A stretch of 64,000 bases of DNA. It comes from Methylobacter luteus IMV-B-3098 (GTDB lineage: Bacteria; Pseudomonadota; Gammaproteobacteria; Methylococcales; Methylomonadaceae). The position numbers were made by a program, and so were the translations under genes. The notes beneath the pieces were generated by a model. That model made no database searches and had not been told where the DNA came from. It worked only from the letters and a program-made list of their open reading frames with translations. Positions 23,873-32,554 of this stretch are shown here, one piece after another; position 1 is the first letter of the stretch; the number at the start of each line of letters is the position of its first letter. The stretch is taken from contig NZ_KE386569.1 of assembly GCF_000427625.1 (NCBI RefSeq), positions 621,376 to 685,375 of the forward strand. The letters are read 5' to 3'.

Positions 23873-25630
23873 TCAGTTAATCGGTAAATGGATTGTGAAT
23901 CGGGTCCCTTTACCTAATGTGGAATCGATAATCAACTCACCTTGATGATCCTCGATAATTTTGCGGGAAAGCGATAGCCCGAGGACTTTTTCAGTCGGTT
24001 GAGTGGTTAAGAAAGGTTCAAAGATTTTGCTTTTTATAGAGTCCGGGATGCCTGTCCCGGTATCTTCAATCTCTATCCGTAACCAGTGAGCATCTTTATA
24101 GCCGGTTCTAACAGTAATTCTGCCGAAGTCCTCAATGGCATGGGCTGCATTTGTGAGTAAATTCATGAATACCTGGTTGAGCTGTGATCCTATGCAGTGA
24201 ATGGGTTTGATTCCTCCATAGTCTTTGACAATTTCTGCCTTATAGGTGAGTTCACTATTGATAATGGTCAGGATGGCATCAAGGTTTTCTTCAATATTGA
24301 ATAGATCCTTGTCCTTCTTATTGATACGCGAGAATTCGCATAAATTCTGGACAAGCTTCTGGGATCGGTTTACAGATTCCATTGCGGCATTTGCCAAGCC
24401 ATTTAAGTCATCGATGAGAGAGGCCGGGTCCTGTTGCTTTTTAAAGGCATCGAATGCCATGGCCTCAGTATTTTCATCCGGGAGCTGTCCGGCAAGGCGC
24501 TCGGCGATATCCGCAATGATATTCATATTCTGCAAATAGTGCTTCAATGTGTTCAGGTTGGCATGGATGGTGTCCAGCGGATTATTGATTTCATGGGCGA
24601 TGCCTACGGCCAGTTGCCCTATCGCGGCCATATTCCAGGATTGAATTAAATGGTTTTTGGTTTCTTCCAGTTTTTGGTTTAAAGTCCATTGCGCTTCTTT
24701 TTCCCGGTTAAGCAGTTCATTGGTTTGCAGTAACTCCTGCGTTCTCTCTCTTACCATTTCTTCAAGTTGTTCCACGGATAGAGCCAGTGCCGATTCAACC
24801 TGTTTTTGTCTGGAAATATTCATGCCACAGCCCATAAAACCGGCGAATTCGTCACCTTCAAGGATTCTGGGTGCGGCATTCTCTAAAACCCACAGACAAG
24901 TTCCATCATGGGCAATCAACCGGTATTCAGTCTGTAACGGTGTTCGTTCTCTGAAGGCTCTGGCATATTCGGCCAGCAATCGATCCCGGTCATCCTGATG
25001 GATGCAATTCAGCCAGGCATCGGTCGAGCATTCGCAAGACGTTAAACCGGTGACTTGATGCCAGTGTTTATTGCAGTAAACAAGTCTGTTGCGTTCATCC
25101 TTGAGCCAGATAAAGGCGGGCAGGCAGTCGACAAGTGCTATAAACCGACTTTCTTTTTCCTGTAGAGTGTCGAGGGGAGGGTCTTCGATGATGTAGGATG
25201 CGGAGGCTTCGCCGATGGATTGTCCGCCATCGATCAGTGTTAATGCCATATGTTTATCGGCATCGAGTATATGATCAGTGAACCAGTTCATAAAAAAATT
25301 GAGCAGTTCCATTGAGATTTTTTTCGGATCAGTCGCGCACCGGAGTTGTTCCTTGGCGATTTTTTTAATAAATGCTCGATGTTTTACCTGATGGTCAAGA
25401 AAGAATGGCTCGGGATAGCCATTTTGGCGCATGAGGTTTTCTTCGGCATCAAAGTGATAGTAGGTATAAGCGACCAGTTTATCCATCGCTCTGATCAGAA
25501 TTTGTTGCGATTCACCCAGGGTAATGGTCTCATTCAGCTTATTGATTAAATTGAACAGCTGTTTATGCTGGGTATCAATCTCATCAATACCTGTGCTAAA
25601 TTTTTGTTCCCAGTTGAAGAAGAGCGCCAT
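23873..25630 (-). CDS. Hemerythrin-PAS sensor histidine kinase
   Basis: This 585-residue soluble kinase starts with a bacteriohemerythrin domain in which all diiron ligands are present (H22, H59, E63, H80, H84, H120, D125). A PAS domain (about 165-285), a coiled coil (285-335), a HisKA domain with H346 in HEINNPLD and an HATPase domain follow. The diiron site implies oxygen, NO or redox sensing. The G2 ATP-lid motif is KVLGLSLS rather than GTGLGLS, which may lower activity. No receiver domain or response regulator gene is adjacent, so it is an orphan kinase. No clear ribosome site precedes the ATG at 25630. Confidence 0.9.
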   Translation of the reverse strand: MALFFNWEQKFSTGIDEIDTQHKQLFNLINKLNETITLGESQQILIRAMDKLVAYTYYHFDAEENLMRQNGYPEPFFLDHQVKHRAFIKKIAKEQLRCATDPKKISMELLNFFMNWFTDHILDADKHMALTLIDGGQSIGEASASYIIEDPPLDTLQEKESRFIALVDCLPAFIWLKDERNRLVYCNKHWHQVTGLTSCECSTDAWLNCIHQDDRDRLLAEYARAFRERTPLQTEYRLIAHDGTCLWVLENAAPRILEGDEFAGFMGCGMNISRQKQVESALALSVEQLEEMVRERTQELLQTNELLNREKEAQWTLNQKLEETKNHLIQSWNMAAIGQLAVGIAHEINNPLDTIHANLNTLKHYLQNMNIIADIAERLAGQLPDENTEAMAFDAFKKQQDPASLIDDLNGLANAAMESVNRSQKLVQNLCEFSRINKKDKDLFNIEENLDAILTIINSELTYKAEIVKDYGGIKPIHCIGSQLNQVFMNLLTNAAHAIEDFGRITVRTGYKDAHWLRIEIEDTGTGIPDSIKSKIFEPFLTTQPTEKVLGLSLSRKIIEDHQGELIIDSTLGKGTRFTIHLPIN

Positions 25631-25979
25631 GGTTCATGTCGTATAAATTGATCGGTAGCACCAAGTTACAGTACCCGATGGCTTTATACAATCATGCAAG
25701 AATTATAATAATGTCAGTAAATGCTGGCAGTCTAATTTGTGAAGGCCGGAAACGGGTTGGTGAACAGCGAGGCGCCGGATAAACAGTTTCTGACCGCAAG
25801 CGCTGCGAGGGCAATATTGCCCTCACAAAAACCGGCTTTTGGTTAATAAGCCTGGATAAACGATATGACGGCGGTCGGCTAATATAACCATTTACGCATA
25901 AACCGGCGTCATAGGTCCGGTTACGGGGCTGGCAATATAAGTTCGGGCTGGTTGTCGTTTGGTGCCTGTCCAGACCTGA
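25631..25979 (-). other. Intergenic region with palindromes, end of the sufT–ubiG operon
   Basis: This 349-bp gap lies downstream of sufT and upstream of the hemerythrin kinase. It contains the perfect 18-bp palindrome GAGGGCAATATTGCCCTC (25807-25824), flanked on the right by a short AACC...GGTT stem, and an AACCGG/CCGGTT hairpin near 25903-25925. None has a T-run on the minus strand, so terminator function is uncertain. The kinase promoter must be here but is not clear. Confidence 0.45.
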
Positions 25980-26528
25980 TTAATACAAGCCTAATTGCAA
26001 CTGCGCGACTTCCGACATCATCTCGCGTGACCAGGGCGGATCGAGCACGATTTCGACATTGACACTGGCGACGCCGGGCAGCGCGCGGATACATTTTTCC
26101 ACATCGCTCTGGATGACAGGCCCCATGCCGCAGCCGGGCGCCGTCAAGGTCATCATGACATGCACATCGTTCAGTCCTTCACCGGCTGGGGTGACCTTGC
26201 AGGAATAAACCAGGCCCAGGTCGACGATGTTAACCGGAATTTCCGGGTCATAAACCGTTTTCATGACTTCCCAGCAGTTTTTTTCAACCGCTTCTGGACT
26301 GGTTTCCGATACCAGGGTATGCAGTTGATGCATATCCTTGCCCAGCGCGTCGGCATCGACGCCGGCAATGCGAACCATGTGGCCGTGTTCGGTCACGACG
26401 GTGTAGTTGTTGCCGAGAGACTGGTGGATAGTAACCTCGTGGCCTTTGCTCAAAGTCCCGGTATTGCCGTCGGGTATTGTGACAACATTGACATCGCGGG
26501 TTAAAACAACGGTTTCTCTTTCTGCCAT
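25980..26528 (-). CDS. sufT: SufT-type MIP18/DUF59 iron-sulfur assembly protein
   Basis: This 182-residue protein has an N-terminal SufT-specific region (to about 75) and a C-terminal MIP18 domain with MKTVYDPEIPVNIVDLGLVY and the conserved Cys motif LTAPGCGMG. SufT assists maturation of iron-sulfur proteins. ATG at 26528 gives the normal N-terminus MAERETVVLTRDV; the frame is open 28 codons further upstream, but that part overlaps the SDR gene and is unlikely. It starts 10 bp after the SDR stop and is the last gene of a four-gene unit from ubiG. No suf operon is visible. Confidence 0.88.
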   Translation of the reverse strand: MAERETVVLTRDVNVVTIPDGNTGTLSKGHEVTIHQSLGNNYTVVTEHGHMVRIAGVDADALGKDMHQLHTLVSETSPEAVEKNCWEVMKTVYDPEIPVNIVDLGLVYSCKVTPAGEGLNDVHVMMTLTAPGCGMGPVIQSDVEKCIRALPGVASVNVEIVLDPPWSREMMSEVAQLQLGLY

Positions 26529-26538
26529 AGTAGTTTGG

Positions 26539-27267
26539 TTATAGGTTAAAAGTGCGGGCGTCGATAGTCTGGCCGGTGATGCCAATGCTTTCAGCGCCAA
26601 ATAAATAGACATAAACAGGGGCTAAGGATTCCATAGTAGGCAGCTTGTGTTTATCTTCCGCCGGATAAGCGCGCTTTCTTAGCGGCGAGTCAATAGGGCC
26701 GGGCAGCAATGTGTTGACGCGTATTTTGCCGAAAGCTTCAAGTTCTTCGGCCAGGATATTGGCCAGACCTTCCAGTGCTACTTTCGATACGCCGTAGGCG
26801 CTCGAGTAGGCCGGCGCGTTTCTGGCGGCCGAATCGGAGGTGAAGACGATCGAGGCGTGCGCGCTTTTATTCAGCACCGGCAGCAACACACGGCTTAACA
26901 GAAAGGGCGCGTTCAGGTTGACGTTCAGCGTATGTCCCCAGTCCTTGGTTTTCGTGACGGCAATAGGCGAGAAGGCGGCGAATTCCACGGCCGAATGCAG
27001 GACGCCTTGCAAGGAACCGTATTTTTCTTCGATTCTGTCGGCCAGTTCCTGATAGTCGCTTTCATTGGCGCCGGCCAGGTCGAAGGGGTAGATAATCGGT
27101 TCCGGCGCATTGGCGGCCACAATGGCGTCGTAAGCTTTTTCCAGTTTGGGAATGCTTTTATCGAGCAGGATAATGTGCGCGCCCTGTTTGGCCAATGCCA
27201 GCGCCGCCGTACTGCCCAAGCCGCCGCCTGCGCCGGTAATGAGGATGACGTGATGAGTTAACGGCAT
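26539..27267 (-). CDS. yciK: YciK-like short-chain dehydrogenase/reductase
   Basis: This 242-residue Rossmann-fold oxidoreductase has the cofactor motif TGAGGGLG near residues 11-18 and the active-site YGVSK preceded by a conserved Ser (FTSDSAARNAPAYSSAYGVSK region). The product ends in GQTIDARTFNL. It overlaps the phosphatase gene by 10 bp. The ubiG–phosphatase–SDR order matches Pseudomonas-type genomes, where this SDR is the YciK family. The physiological substrate is not known. Confidence 0.85.
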   Translation of the reverse strand: MPLTHHVILITGAGGGLGSTAALALAKQGAHIILLDKSIPKLEKAYDAIVAANAPEPIIYPFDLAGANESDYQELADRIEEKYGSLQGVLHSAVEFAAFSPIAVTKTKDWGHTLNVNLNAPFLLSRVLLPVLNKSAHASIVFTSDSAARNAPAYSSAYGVSKVALEGLANILAEELEAFGKIRVNTLLPGPIDSPLRKRAYPAEDKHKLPTMESLAPVYVYLFGAESIGITGQTIDARTFNL

Positions 27268-27938
27268 GTGAGTGACTTTATCCAGGTTGGAATTTGTTCG
27301 GGTGATGCTATCAGCGCATCGGCGCCCCAGGTTTCCGGCATGTCGCCCGGCTTCAGGTAACCGTACAGCGCGGCCAGCGTTTTCATTTGTACGTTTTTGC
27401 CGGCGGTAATGTCATGGATGGCATCCCCGATGAAGACGCATTCCTGCGGTTGGACGCCGGCCTGCCGGCAGGCTTCCAGCATCGGCTCGGGATGCGGCTT
27501 GCTGTTGGCCGTGGTATCGCCGCTGACGATGCAGGCGGCTCTCGCGGTGAGTTTTAATGCTTCCATTAGCGGGTCGGTAAAGCGCTTGAGCTTATTGGTC
27601 ACGACGCCCCACTTCAATCCCTGCGCCTCGATGATATTCAGCGTCTCGGCCATGCCCGAGAAGAATGCCGTATGCTCGGCGATATTGCTCTGGTAGTGGT
27701 CGAGCATGGTTTTTAAAATGGCGGCCTGAAGTTCTTTGTCGGTATCGGCCCCCACGCTCTCTCTGACCATAACGGCGCCGCCGTAGGAAATAAAGGGGCG
27801 GATAGCGTCCGGCGCGACGGTCTCAAAGCTGTGCGCGGCCAAAGCCCTGTTCAGGCTGGCGATCAAGTCGGGCGCGGTATCGACCAGTGTTCCGTCGAGG
27901 TCGAACAACACGCAGGCTAATTTGAAGTCGGTCGACAT
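27258..27938 (-). CDS. HAD phosphatase of the Gph/MupP group
   Basis: This 226-residue HAD-superfamily phosphatase has the nucleophile motif FDLDGTLVDT, the Thr motif VVTNKLKRF, and the acidic motif FIGDAIHD. The position between ubiG and yciK is that of MupP, the N-acetylmuramate 6-phosphate phosphatase of peptidoglycan recycling in Pseudomonas; phosphoglycolate phosphatase (Gph) is the alternative and cannot be excluded from sequence. ATG at 27938 lies 7 bp after the ubiG stop, so translational coupling probably replaces a ribosome site. Confidence 0.85.
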   Translation of the reverse strand: MSTDFKLACVLFDLDGTLVDTAPDLIASLNRALAAHSFETVAPDAIRPFISYGGAVMVRESVGADTDKELQAAILKTMLDHYQSNIAEHTAFFSGMAETLNIIEAQGLKWGVVTNKLKRFTDPLMEALKLTARAACIVSGDTTANSKPHPEPMLEACRQAGVQPQECVFIGDAIHDITAGKNVQMKTLAALYGYLKPGDMPETWGADALIASPEQIPTWIKSLTCR

Positions 27939-27945
27939 CGGGAGG

Positions 27946-28653
27946 TTACTCAGGCCGTTTAAACGCAGCGAGGTAATTGACATCGATGTCCTTGCCAAGG
28001 CTGAACCGCTTGGTGAACGGGTTGTATTCGATGCCTACCATGCCTTGCAGCTCAAGACCGGCGGCACGCGCTGACTGGCTCAGTTCCGACGGCTTGATAA
28101 AGGTTTTGAAATCGTGCGTGCCCTTGGGCAGCATTCTAAGCACGTGCTCAGCCGCGACAATCGCCAGCAGATAGGCTTTCGGCTGCCGGTTCAGGGTCGA
28201 GAAAAACACCATGCCGCCGGGCTTAACGAGACGGGCGCACGCAGCGATAATGGAACCGGGATCCGGCACATGCTCGAGCATTTCCATGCAGGTGACATGA
28301 TCGAAGCTCTCAGGCTGTTGCTCCGCCAGCGCTTCGGCGCTGATTTTCTGATAGTGCGTGTTGACGCCGGATTCCAGTCCGTGCAGATCGGCGATATCGA
28401 TCAGTTCTTCGCTGAGGTCAATGCCCAACGCGTCGGCGCCATGTTTGGCCAGTCCTTCGGTTAAAATGCCGCCGCCGCAGCCGACGTCAACGATGCGTTT
28501 GCCGGCAATATCGGCATACTGCCGGATGAATTGGATGCGCAATGGGTTAATGTCGTGCAGGGTCTTGAATTCGCCTTGCGGGTCCCACCAGCGTTCGGCC
28601 ATTGAACCGAATTTGTTGATTTCGTGCAGATGTACGTTGTCTGTTGCTGTCAT
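27946..28653 (-). CDS. ubiG: Ubiquinone biosynthesis O-methyltransferase UbiG
   Basis: This 235-residue SAM-dependent enzyme performs both O-methylations of ubiquinone synthesis. SAM-binding motif I is VDVGCGGGILTEGLA, and the N-terminal EINKFGSMAERWWDPQGEFKTLHDINPLR block is diagnostic for UbiG. It heads the minus-strand unit ubiG–gph/mupP–yciK–sufT and follows the MTA deaminase gene by 56 bp on the same strand. Confidence 0.95.
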   Translation of the reverse strand: MTATDNVHLHEINKFGSMAERWWDPQGEFKTLHDINPLRIQFIRQYADIAGKRIVDVGCGGGILTEGLAKHGADALGIDLSEELIDIADLHGLESGVNTHYQKISAEALAEQQPESFDHVTCMEMLEHVPDPGSIIAACARLVKPGGMVFFSTLNRQPKAYLLAIVAAEHVLRMLPKGTHDFKTFIKPSELSQSARAAGLELQGMVGIEYNPFTKRFSLGKDIDVNYLAAFKRPE

Positions 28654-28709
28654 CTTATGAACCGTATGTTGGATGGTTATAGTGTACTATATTAGTAGGT
28701 TATTCGTCA

Positions 28710-30047
28710 TTAATGACTAGGACAGGCTGACAAGCGTTGACGCCATTCGTCGAGTTTTTGCCTTAAATCCGTTATATCGATCGTGGTCAGATTGCGCTGC
28801 CTTAACAGCCGTTTGCCAGCCACCCAGACGTCGGTTACTTGCTGACGACTAGCCGCATAGACAATCTGTGAAATCGGACAATATAGCGGCTGGGTTTCCA
28901 GTTGCGACAGATCGATGGCGATCACGTCAGCGGCTTTGCCGATGCTCAGTGAGCCGATTTCATGATCCAGACCCAGAGCCTTGGCGCCATTGATGGTCGC
29001 CATGCGCAAAGCGGTCATGGCCGGAATGGCGCTGGCGTCACCGGCGACAGCCTTGCCGAGCAATGCCGCAGTACGCATCTCCCCGAGCATGTCCAGGTCG
29101 TTGTTGCTGGCCGCGCCGTCGGTGCCCAGGGCGACATTGATGCCCGCCGCGAGACATTTGGCAACCGGGCTGAAGCCGCTGGCCAGTTTCAGATTCGATT
29201 CGGGACAATGCACGATATGCGCGCCGGTTTCGGCGACCAGGTTGATTTCGTCATCGGTCAGTTGGGTCATGTGGACCGCTATGAATGACGGACTGAGCAG
29301 ACCCAGTTCATGCAATCGTTGCAGCGGACGCTGCCCGGTTTGTTGCTGTGCCTGTTCGACTTCATGCAGAGTCTCGTGCACATGCATATGTACGGGCAGT
29401 TCGAGTTCGTCGGAAAACGTTCTGATTTTGCTCAACGGCTCATCCGAGACCGTGTACGGCGCGTGCGGGGCAAACGGAGTCGAAATCAATGGGTGATGCC
29501 TGAGTTGATCGTGCAGGGCCAGGCCTTTTTCGATATAAGCTTCGCTGTTTTCGGCCCAGACTGACGGGAAATCGATCACGATCAGGCCGACGCTGGCGCG
29601 CATGCCATGATGCATGGCCTGTTGCGCCGTGATTTCAGGAAAGAAATACATGTCATTGAAGCAGGTCGTGCCGCCCAGGATCATTTCGGCAATGGCCAGA
29701 TCGGTGCCGTCACGCACAAACGCTTCGCTCATCCATTTCTGTTCCATGGGCCAGATATGGTTTTGCAGCCAGTCCATCAGATGCAGGTCATCGGCGATGC
29801 CGCGCATCAATGTCATGGCCGCATGCGTATGGCTGTTGACGAAACCGGGCAATAAAGCGTGACTTTCCAGGTTTTCCGTTGTCGTACCCTGGTATTTTTG
29901 CCTGGCCATATCCGTCGGCAACAGATCGATAATCCGGCCGTCGTCGATAACCAAACTATGGTATTCGTATAGGGAGGCAGGAGAGGTTACGGATTCCGGT
30001 TCAACGGGTATAATCCAGCGCGCATGGATCACTGTATCAACTATCAT
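28710..30047 (-). CDS. mtaD: 5-methylthioadenosine/S-adenosylhomocysteine deaminase (amidohydrolase)
   Basis: This 445-residue amidohydrolase of the TrzA/MtaD group deaminates MTA (and SAH) to the inosine derivative. Metal-site motifs are visible: HTHAAM, the central HMHVHE, HMTQL, HCPESNLKLASG and GTDGAASNNDLD. The C-terminal composite beta-domain carries LSIGKAADVIAIDL. It is divergent from mtnA with a 60-bp spacer, the same pairing as in Pseudomonas, where both enzymes act in 5-methylthioadenosine salvage. The gene for the phosphorylase step between them is not seen here. Confidence 0.9.
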   Translation of the reverse strand: MIVDTVIHARWIIPVEPESVTSPASLYEYHSLVIDDGRIIDLLPTDMARQKYQGTTTENLESHALLPGFVNSHTHAAMTLMRGIADDLHLMDWLQNHIWPMEQKWMSEAFVRDGTDLAIAEMILGGTTCFNDMYFFPEITAQQAMHHGMRASVGLIVIDFPSVWAENSEAYIEKGLALHDQLRHHPLISTPFAPHAPYTVSDEPLSKIRTFSDELELPVHMHVHETLHEVEQAQQQTGQRPLQRLHELGLLSPSFIAVHMTQLTDDEINLVAETGAHIVHCPESNLKLASGFSPVAKCLAAGINVALGTDGAASNNDLDMLGEMRTAALLGKAVAGDASAIPAMTALRMATINGAKALGLDHEIGSLSIGKAADVIAIDLSQLETQPLYCPISQIVYAASRQQVTDVWVAGKRLLRQRNLTTIDITDLRQKLDEWRQRLSACPSH

Positions 30048-30107
30048 AGGTATTCCTGTTATTTAGACGCGGAATTATAACTTTTTTAACTTAAATTTTG
30101 ATAAATA

Positions 30108-31154
30108 ATGACAAGACAGAATCAATTGACTGTACAAGCCCTGCAATGGACAGGCGATGCTTTAAAAGTATTGGATCAACGACAACTTCCCGAAAAAATT
30201 GTTTATGACGAATACAGCGATGCCGCTGGTGTTACAGAGGCCATTGCCACCATGCGCGTGCGGGGCGCGCCGGCAATCGGTATTGCGGCGGCATACGGGG
30301 TCGTGCTGTCTGTCATGCGGCATTATTCGGCGGGATCCGACTTGTGGCGGCAGCAGGTGACGGCGGATATCGACAAACTGGCTCATTCCAGGCCGACGGC
30401 TGTCAATCTGTTCTGGGCACTGGATCAGATGAAGGCGGTGTTGAATCAGCCGCAGGTTGATCCATTAGCGGCTGCGCTGGCCTGCGCCGAAAAAATCCAC
30501 GCCGACGATATCGCCGCCAATCATGCCATGGGCGAATTGGGTGCCGATATTCTGGCCGGCGCCAAAGGCATCATGACGCACTGCAATGCCGGCGCTTTGG
30601 CGACAGGCGGCTATGGCACGGCGCTGGGTGTTATACGTAGTGTTTATCGACGGCAGCCGGTCAACGTTTATGCCGGCGAAACCCGGCCCTGGCTGCAGGG
30701 TGCGCGCCTGACCGTTTGGGAATTGGCGCAGGATGGCATACCGGCGACTTTGATCGCCGATTCGGCGGCGGCCTGGCTCATGAAGTCCGGCGCAATCGAT
30801 TGGATAGTCGTCGGCGCCGATCGTATTGCCGCCAACGGCGACGCGGCCAACAAAATCGGCACCTATTCCCTGGCTGTGCTGGCCAGACAGCATGGCGTCA
30901 AGCTAATGGTGGCTGCGCCAACCTCGACAATAGACTGGAGCATCAAGAATGGCAACAGCATAGAGATCGAACAACGCAATCCGAATGAATTGCTGGCGCC
31001 TTGTTATATCAAGGACGATTCACTGGTCAGCGCCTGGAATCCGGTATTCGACGTGACGCCGGCTGAATTGATTTCAGCGATTGTAACCGAGCAGGGTGTA
31101 GTATTGAATCCGTCCGAACATGGGGTAGGGAGTTTAAAGCATGCAAATCAATAA
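30108..31154 (+). CDS. mtnA: Methylthioribose-1-phosphate isomerase
   Basis: This 348-residue enzyme converts 5-methylthioribose 1-phosphate to the ribulose form in methionine salvage. Family motifs are MRVRGAPAIGIAAAYG, ILTHCNAGALATGGYGTA-like TCNAGA block (MTHCNAGALATGGYG), and the catalytic NGDAANKIGTY segment with its Asp. The length is that of bacterial MtnA, not an eIF2B subunit. Its 3' end overlaps the cysZ-like gene by 14 bp. Confidence 0.94.
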   Translation: MTRQNQLTVQALQWTGDALKVLDQRQLPEKIVYDEYSDAAGVTEAIATMRVRGAPAIGIAAAYGVVLSVMRHYSAGSDLWRQQVTADIDKLAHSRPTAVNLFWALDQMKAVLNQPQVDPLAAALACAEKIHADDIAANHAMGELGADILAGAKGIMTHCNAGALATGGYGTALGVIRSVYRRQPVNVYAGETRPWLQGARLTVWELAQDGIPATLIADSAAAWLMKSGAIDWIVVGADRIAANGDAANKIGTYSLAVLARQHGVKLMVAAPTSTIDWSIKNGNSIEIEQRNPNELLAPCYIKDDSLVSAWNPVFDVTPAELISAIVTEQGVVLNPSEHGVGSLKHANQ

Positions 31155-31860
31155 AAAAGGCAATAATCCGGTACTGGCGGTCGGCTATTTCTTCAGGGGC
31201 CTGAGATTATTGACCAGCCCTCAGTTGCGCGCATTTCTGATCATTCCGGTCCTGATCAATCTGGGGCTGTACAGTATCATGTTGACATTGGGCTATTTTT
31301 ATGTCGGCAGTCTGATTGAGCAATTTATTCCCGACTGGTTGCAATGGTTGAACTGGATATTGTGGCCCTTGTTTTTTATCAGTTTTTTTATTGTCGGTTT
31401 TTTTACCTTCACGATACTGGCGAATCTGATAGCGGCGCCATTTTATGGCAGGCTGGCGGCAAAAACGCTGGCCATCATCACAGGGAATGCAGGAGCCGTC
31501 GAAGAACAGCCTTTGACTAAAGTCATGACCGGGGAAGTCAAGCGGGTCGGGTATCTTGTCACGCGGGCTTTGCCGTTGCTGCTGCTGTCTATTATTCCCG
31601 GCCTCAATGTGATCGCGCCTTTTCTGTGGGCCTTGTTCGGTGCCTGGGGCATGGCGCTCGAATACATGGCTTATCCGCTTGAGAATGAAGGCGTGCTGTT
31701 CTCGGAGCAGAAACAACTGGCCAAGGAGATGCGTCTGGGCGCCTTGAGCTTTGGCGGCTTAACCATGGCAGGACTGACGTTACCGTTATTGAACATTGTC
31801 GTGGCGCCGGCCGCTGTCATTGGCGCGACTATTTATCTTCATGAAGTTAAACAAAGCTGA
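31141..31860 (+). CDS. cysZ: CysZ/EI24-family membrane protein
   Basis: This 239-residue inner-membrane protein has the start GYFFRGLRLLTSPQLRAFLIIPVLINL, the middle NLIAAPFYGRLA and the end FGAWGMALEYMAYPLEN, all typical of CysZ. CysZ mediates sulfate uptake for cysteine synthesis in E. coli. Four hydrophobic helices are seen. It overlaps mtnA by 14 bp, so sulfur salvage and sulfur import are cotranscribed. EI24-family members can also be uncharacterised. Confidence 0.88.
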   Translation: MQINKKGNNPVLAVGYFFRGLRLLTSPQLRAFLIIPVLINLGLYSIMLTLGYFYVGSLIEQFIPDWLQWLNWILWPLFFISFFIVGFFTFTILANLIAAPFYGRLAAKTLAIITGNAGAVEEQPLTKVMTGEVKRVGYLVTRALPLLLLSIIPGLNVIAPFLWALFGAWGMALEYMAYPLENEGVLFSEQKQLAKEMRLGALSFGGLTMAGLTLPLLNIVVAPAAVIGATIYLHEVKQS

Positions 31861-31875
31861 AAGCAAGGATTTATC

Positions 31876-32487
31876 ATGAATAGGCAATATAAAGCGCATC
31901 CTTGGCATGGCATCAGTCCCGGCGATAATGCGCCAGTCACTGTGACGGCATTTATCGAGATAGTGCCGACCGATACGGTCAAGTATGAAATCGACAAGAA
32001 CAGCGGTTATCTTATAATCGATCGGCCGCAGAAGTTTTCCAATATGGTGCCGGCGCTCTACGGTTTTGTTCCGCAGACTTACTGTGCCGAGAGCATTGCC
32101 GAGTTTGCGGAATTAAAATCCGGTAAAAAGGTCATCAGAGGCGATGGCGATCCATTGGATATTTGCGTATTCAGTGAGCGCACGATAACGCACGGCGATA
32201 TCATTGTGCCGGCCATTCCCATTGGCGGGTTTCGCTTGCTCGATAAAGGCGAGGCCGATGACAAGATTATTGCGGTCATGAAAAATGATGAGTTTTATGG
32301 GCAGTGGCGTGATGTGTCGGATTGCCCCGAATCTTACATCAACCGCCTGAAACATTATTTTCTCACCTATAAAAATCTTCCCGACGAAGACAGTTCCTGC
32401 GAGATAACCAACATTTATGGACGGGACGAAGCGCAAGAGGTGATCAGAAAGGCCATGGAAGATTATAAAAACCATTTCGACCATTAA
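31876..32487 (+). CDS. ppa: Family I inorganic pyrophosphatase
   Basis: This 203-residue soluble enzyme hydrolyses pyrophosphate. The signature RGDGDPLDICVFSE carries the metal-binding Asp residues, and FIEIVPTDTVKYEIDKNSG and DDKIIAVMKND are the other conserved blocks. It is slightly longer than E. coli PPase (about 176 residues), with an N-terminal extension. It ends just before a strong hairpin that separates it from pckA. Confidence 0.92.
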   Translation: MNRQYKAHPWHGISPGDNAPVTVTAFIEIVPTDTVKYEIDKNSGYLIIDRPQKFSNMVPALYGFVPQTYCAESIAEFAELKSGKKVIRGDGDPLDICVFSERTITHGDIIVPAIPIGGFRLLDKGEADDKIIAVMKNDEFYGQWRDVSDCPESYINRLKHYFLTYKNLPDEDSSCEITNIYGRDEAQEVIRKAMEDYKNHFDH

Positions 32488-32502
32488 GCCATTTTTTGCC
32501 GT

Positions 32503-32535
32503 CAAGGCCGGGTCGATTCAATCGACCCGGCCTTG
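32503..32535. terminator. Strong hairpin between convergent ppa and pckA
   Basis: A perfect 15-bp stem (CAAGGCCGGGTCGAT with ATCGACCCGGCCTTG) closes on a 3-nt loop. It lies between the stops of ppa (32487) and pckA (32555). No T-run follows on either strand, so it may act as a bidirectional barrier or mRNA 3' stabiliser rather than a classical terminator. Confidence 0.6.
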
Positions 32536-32554
32536 AACGTTTAAATTGCAGGAA

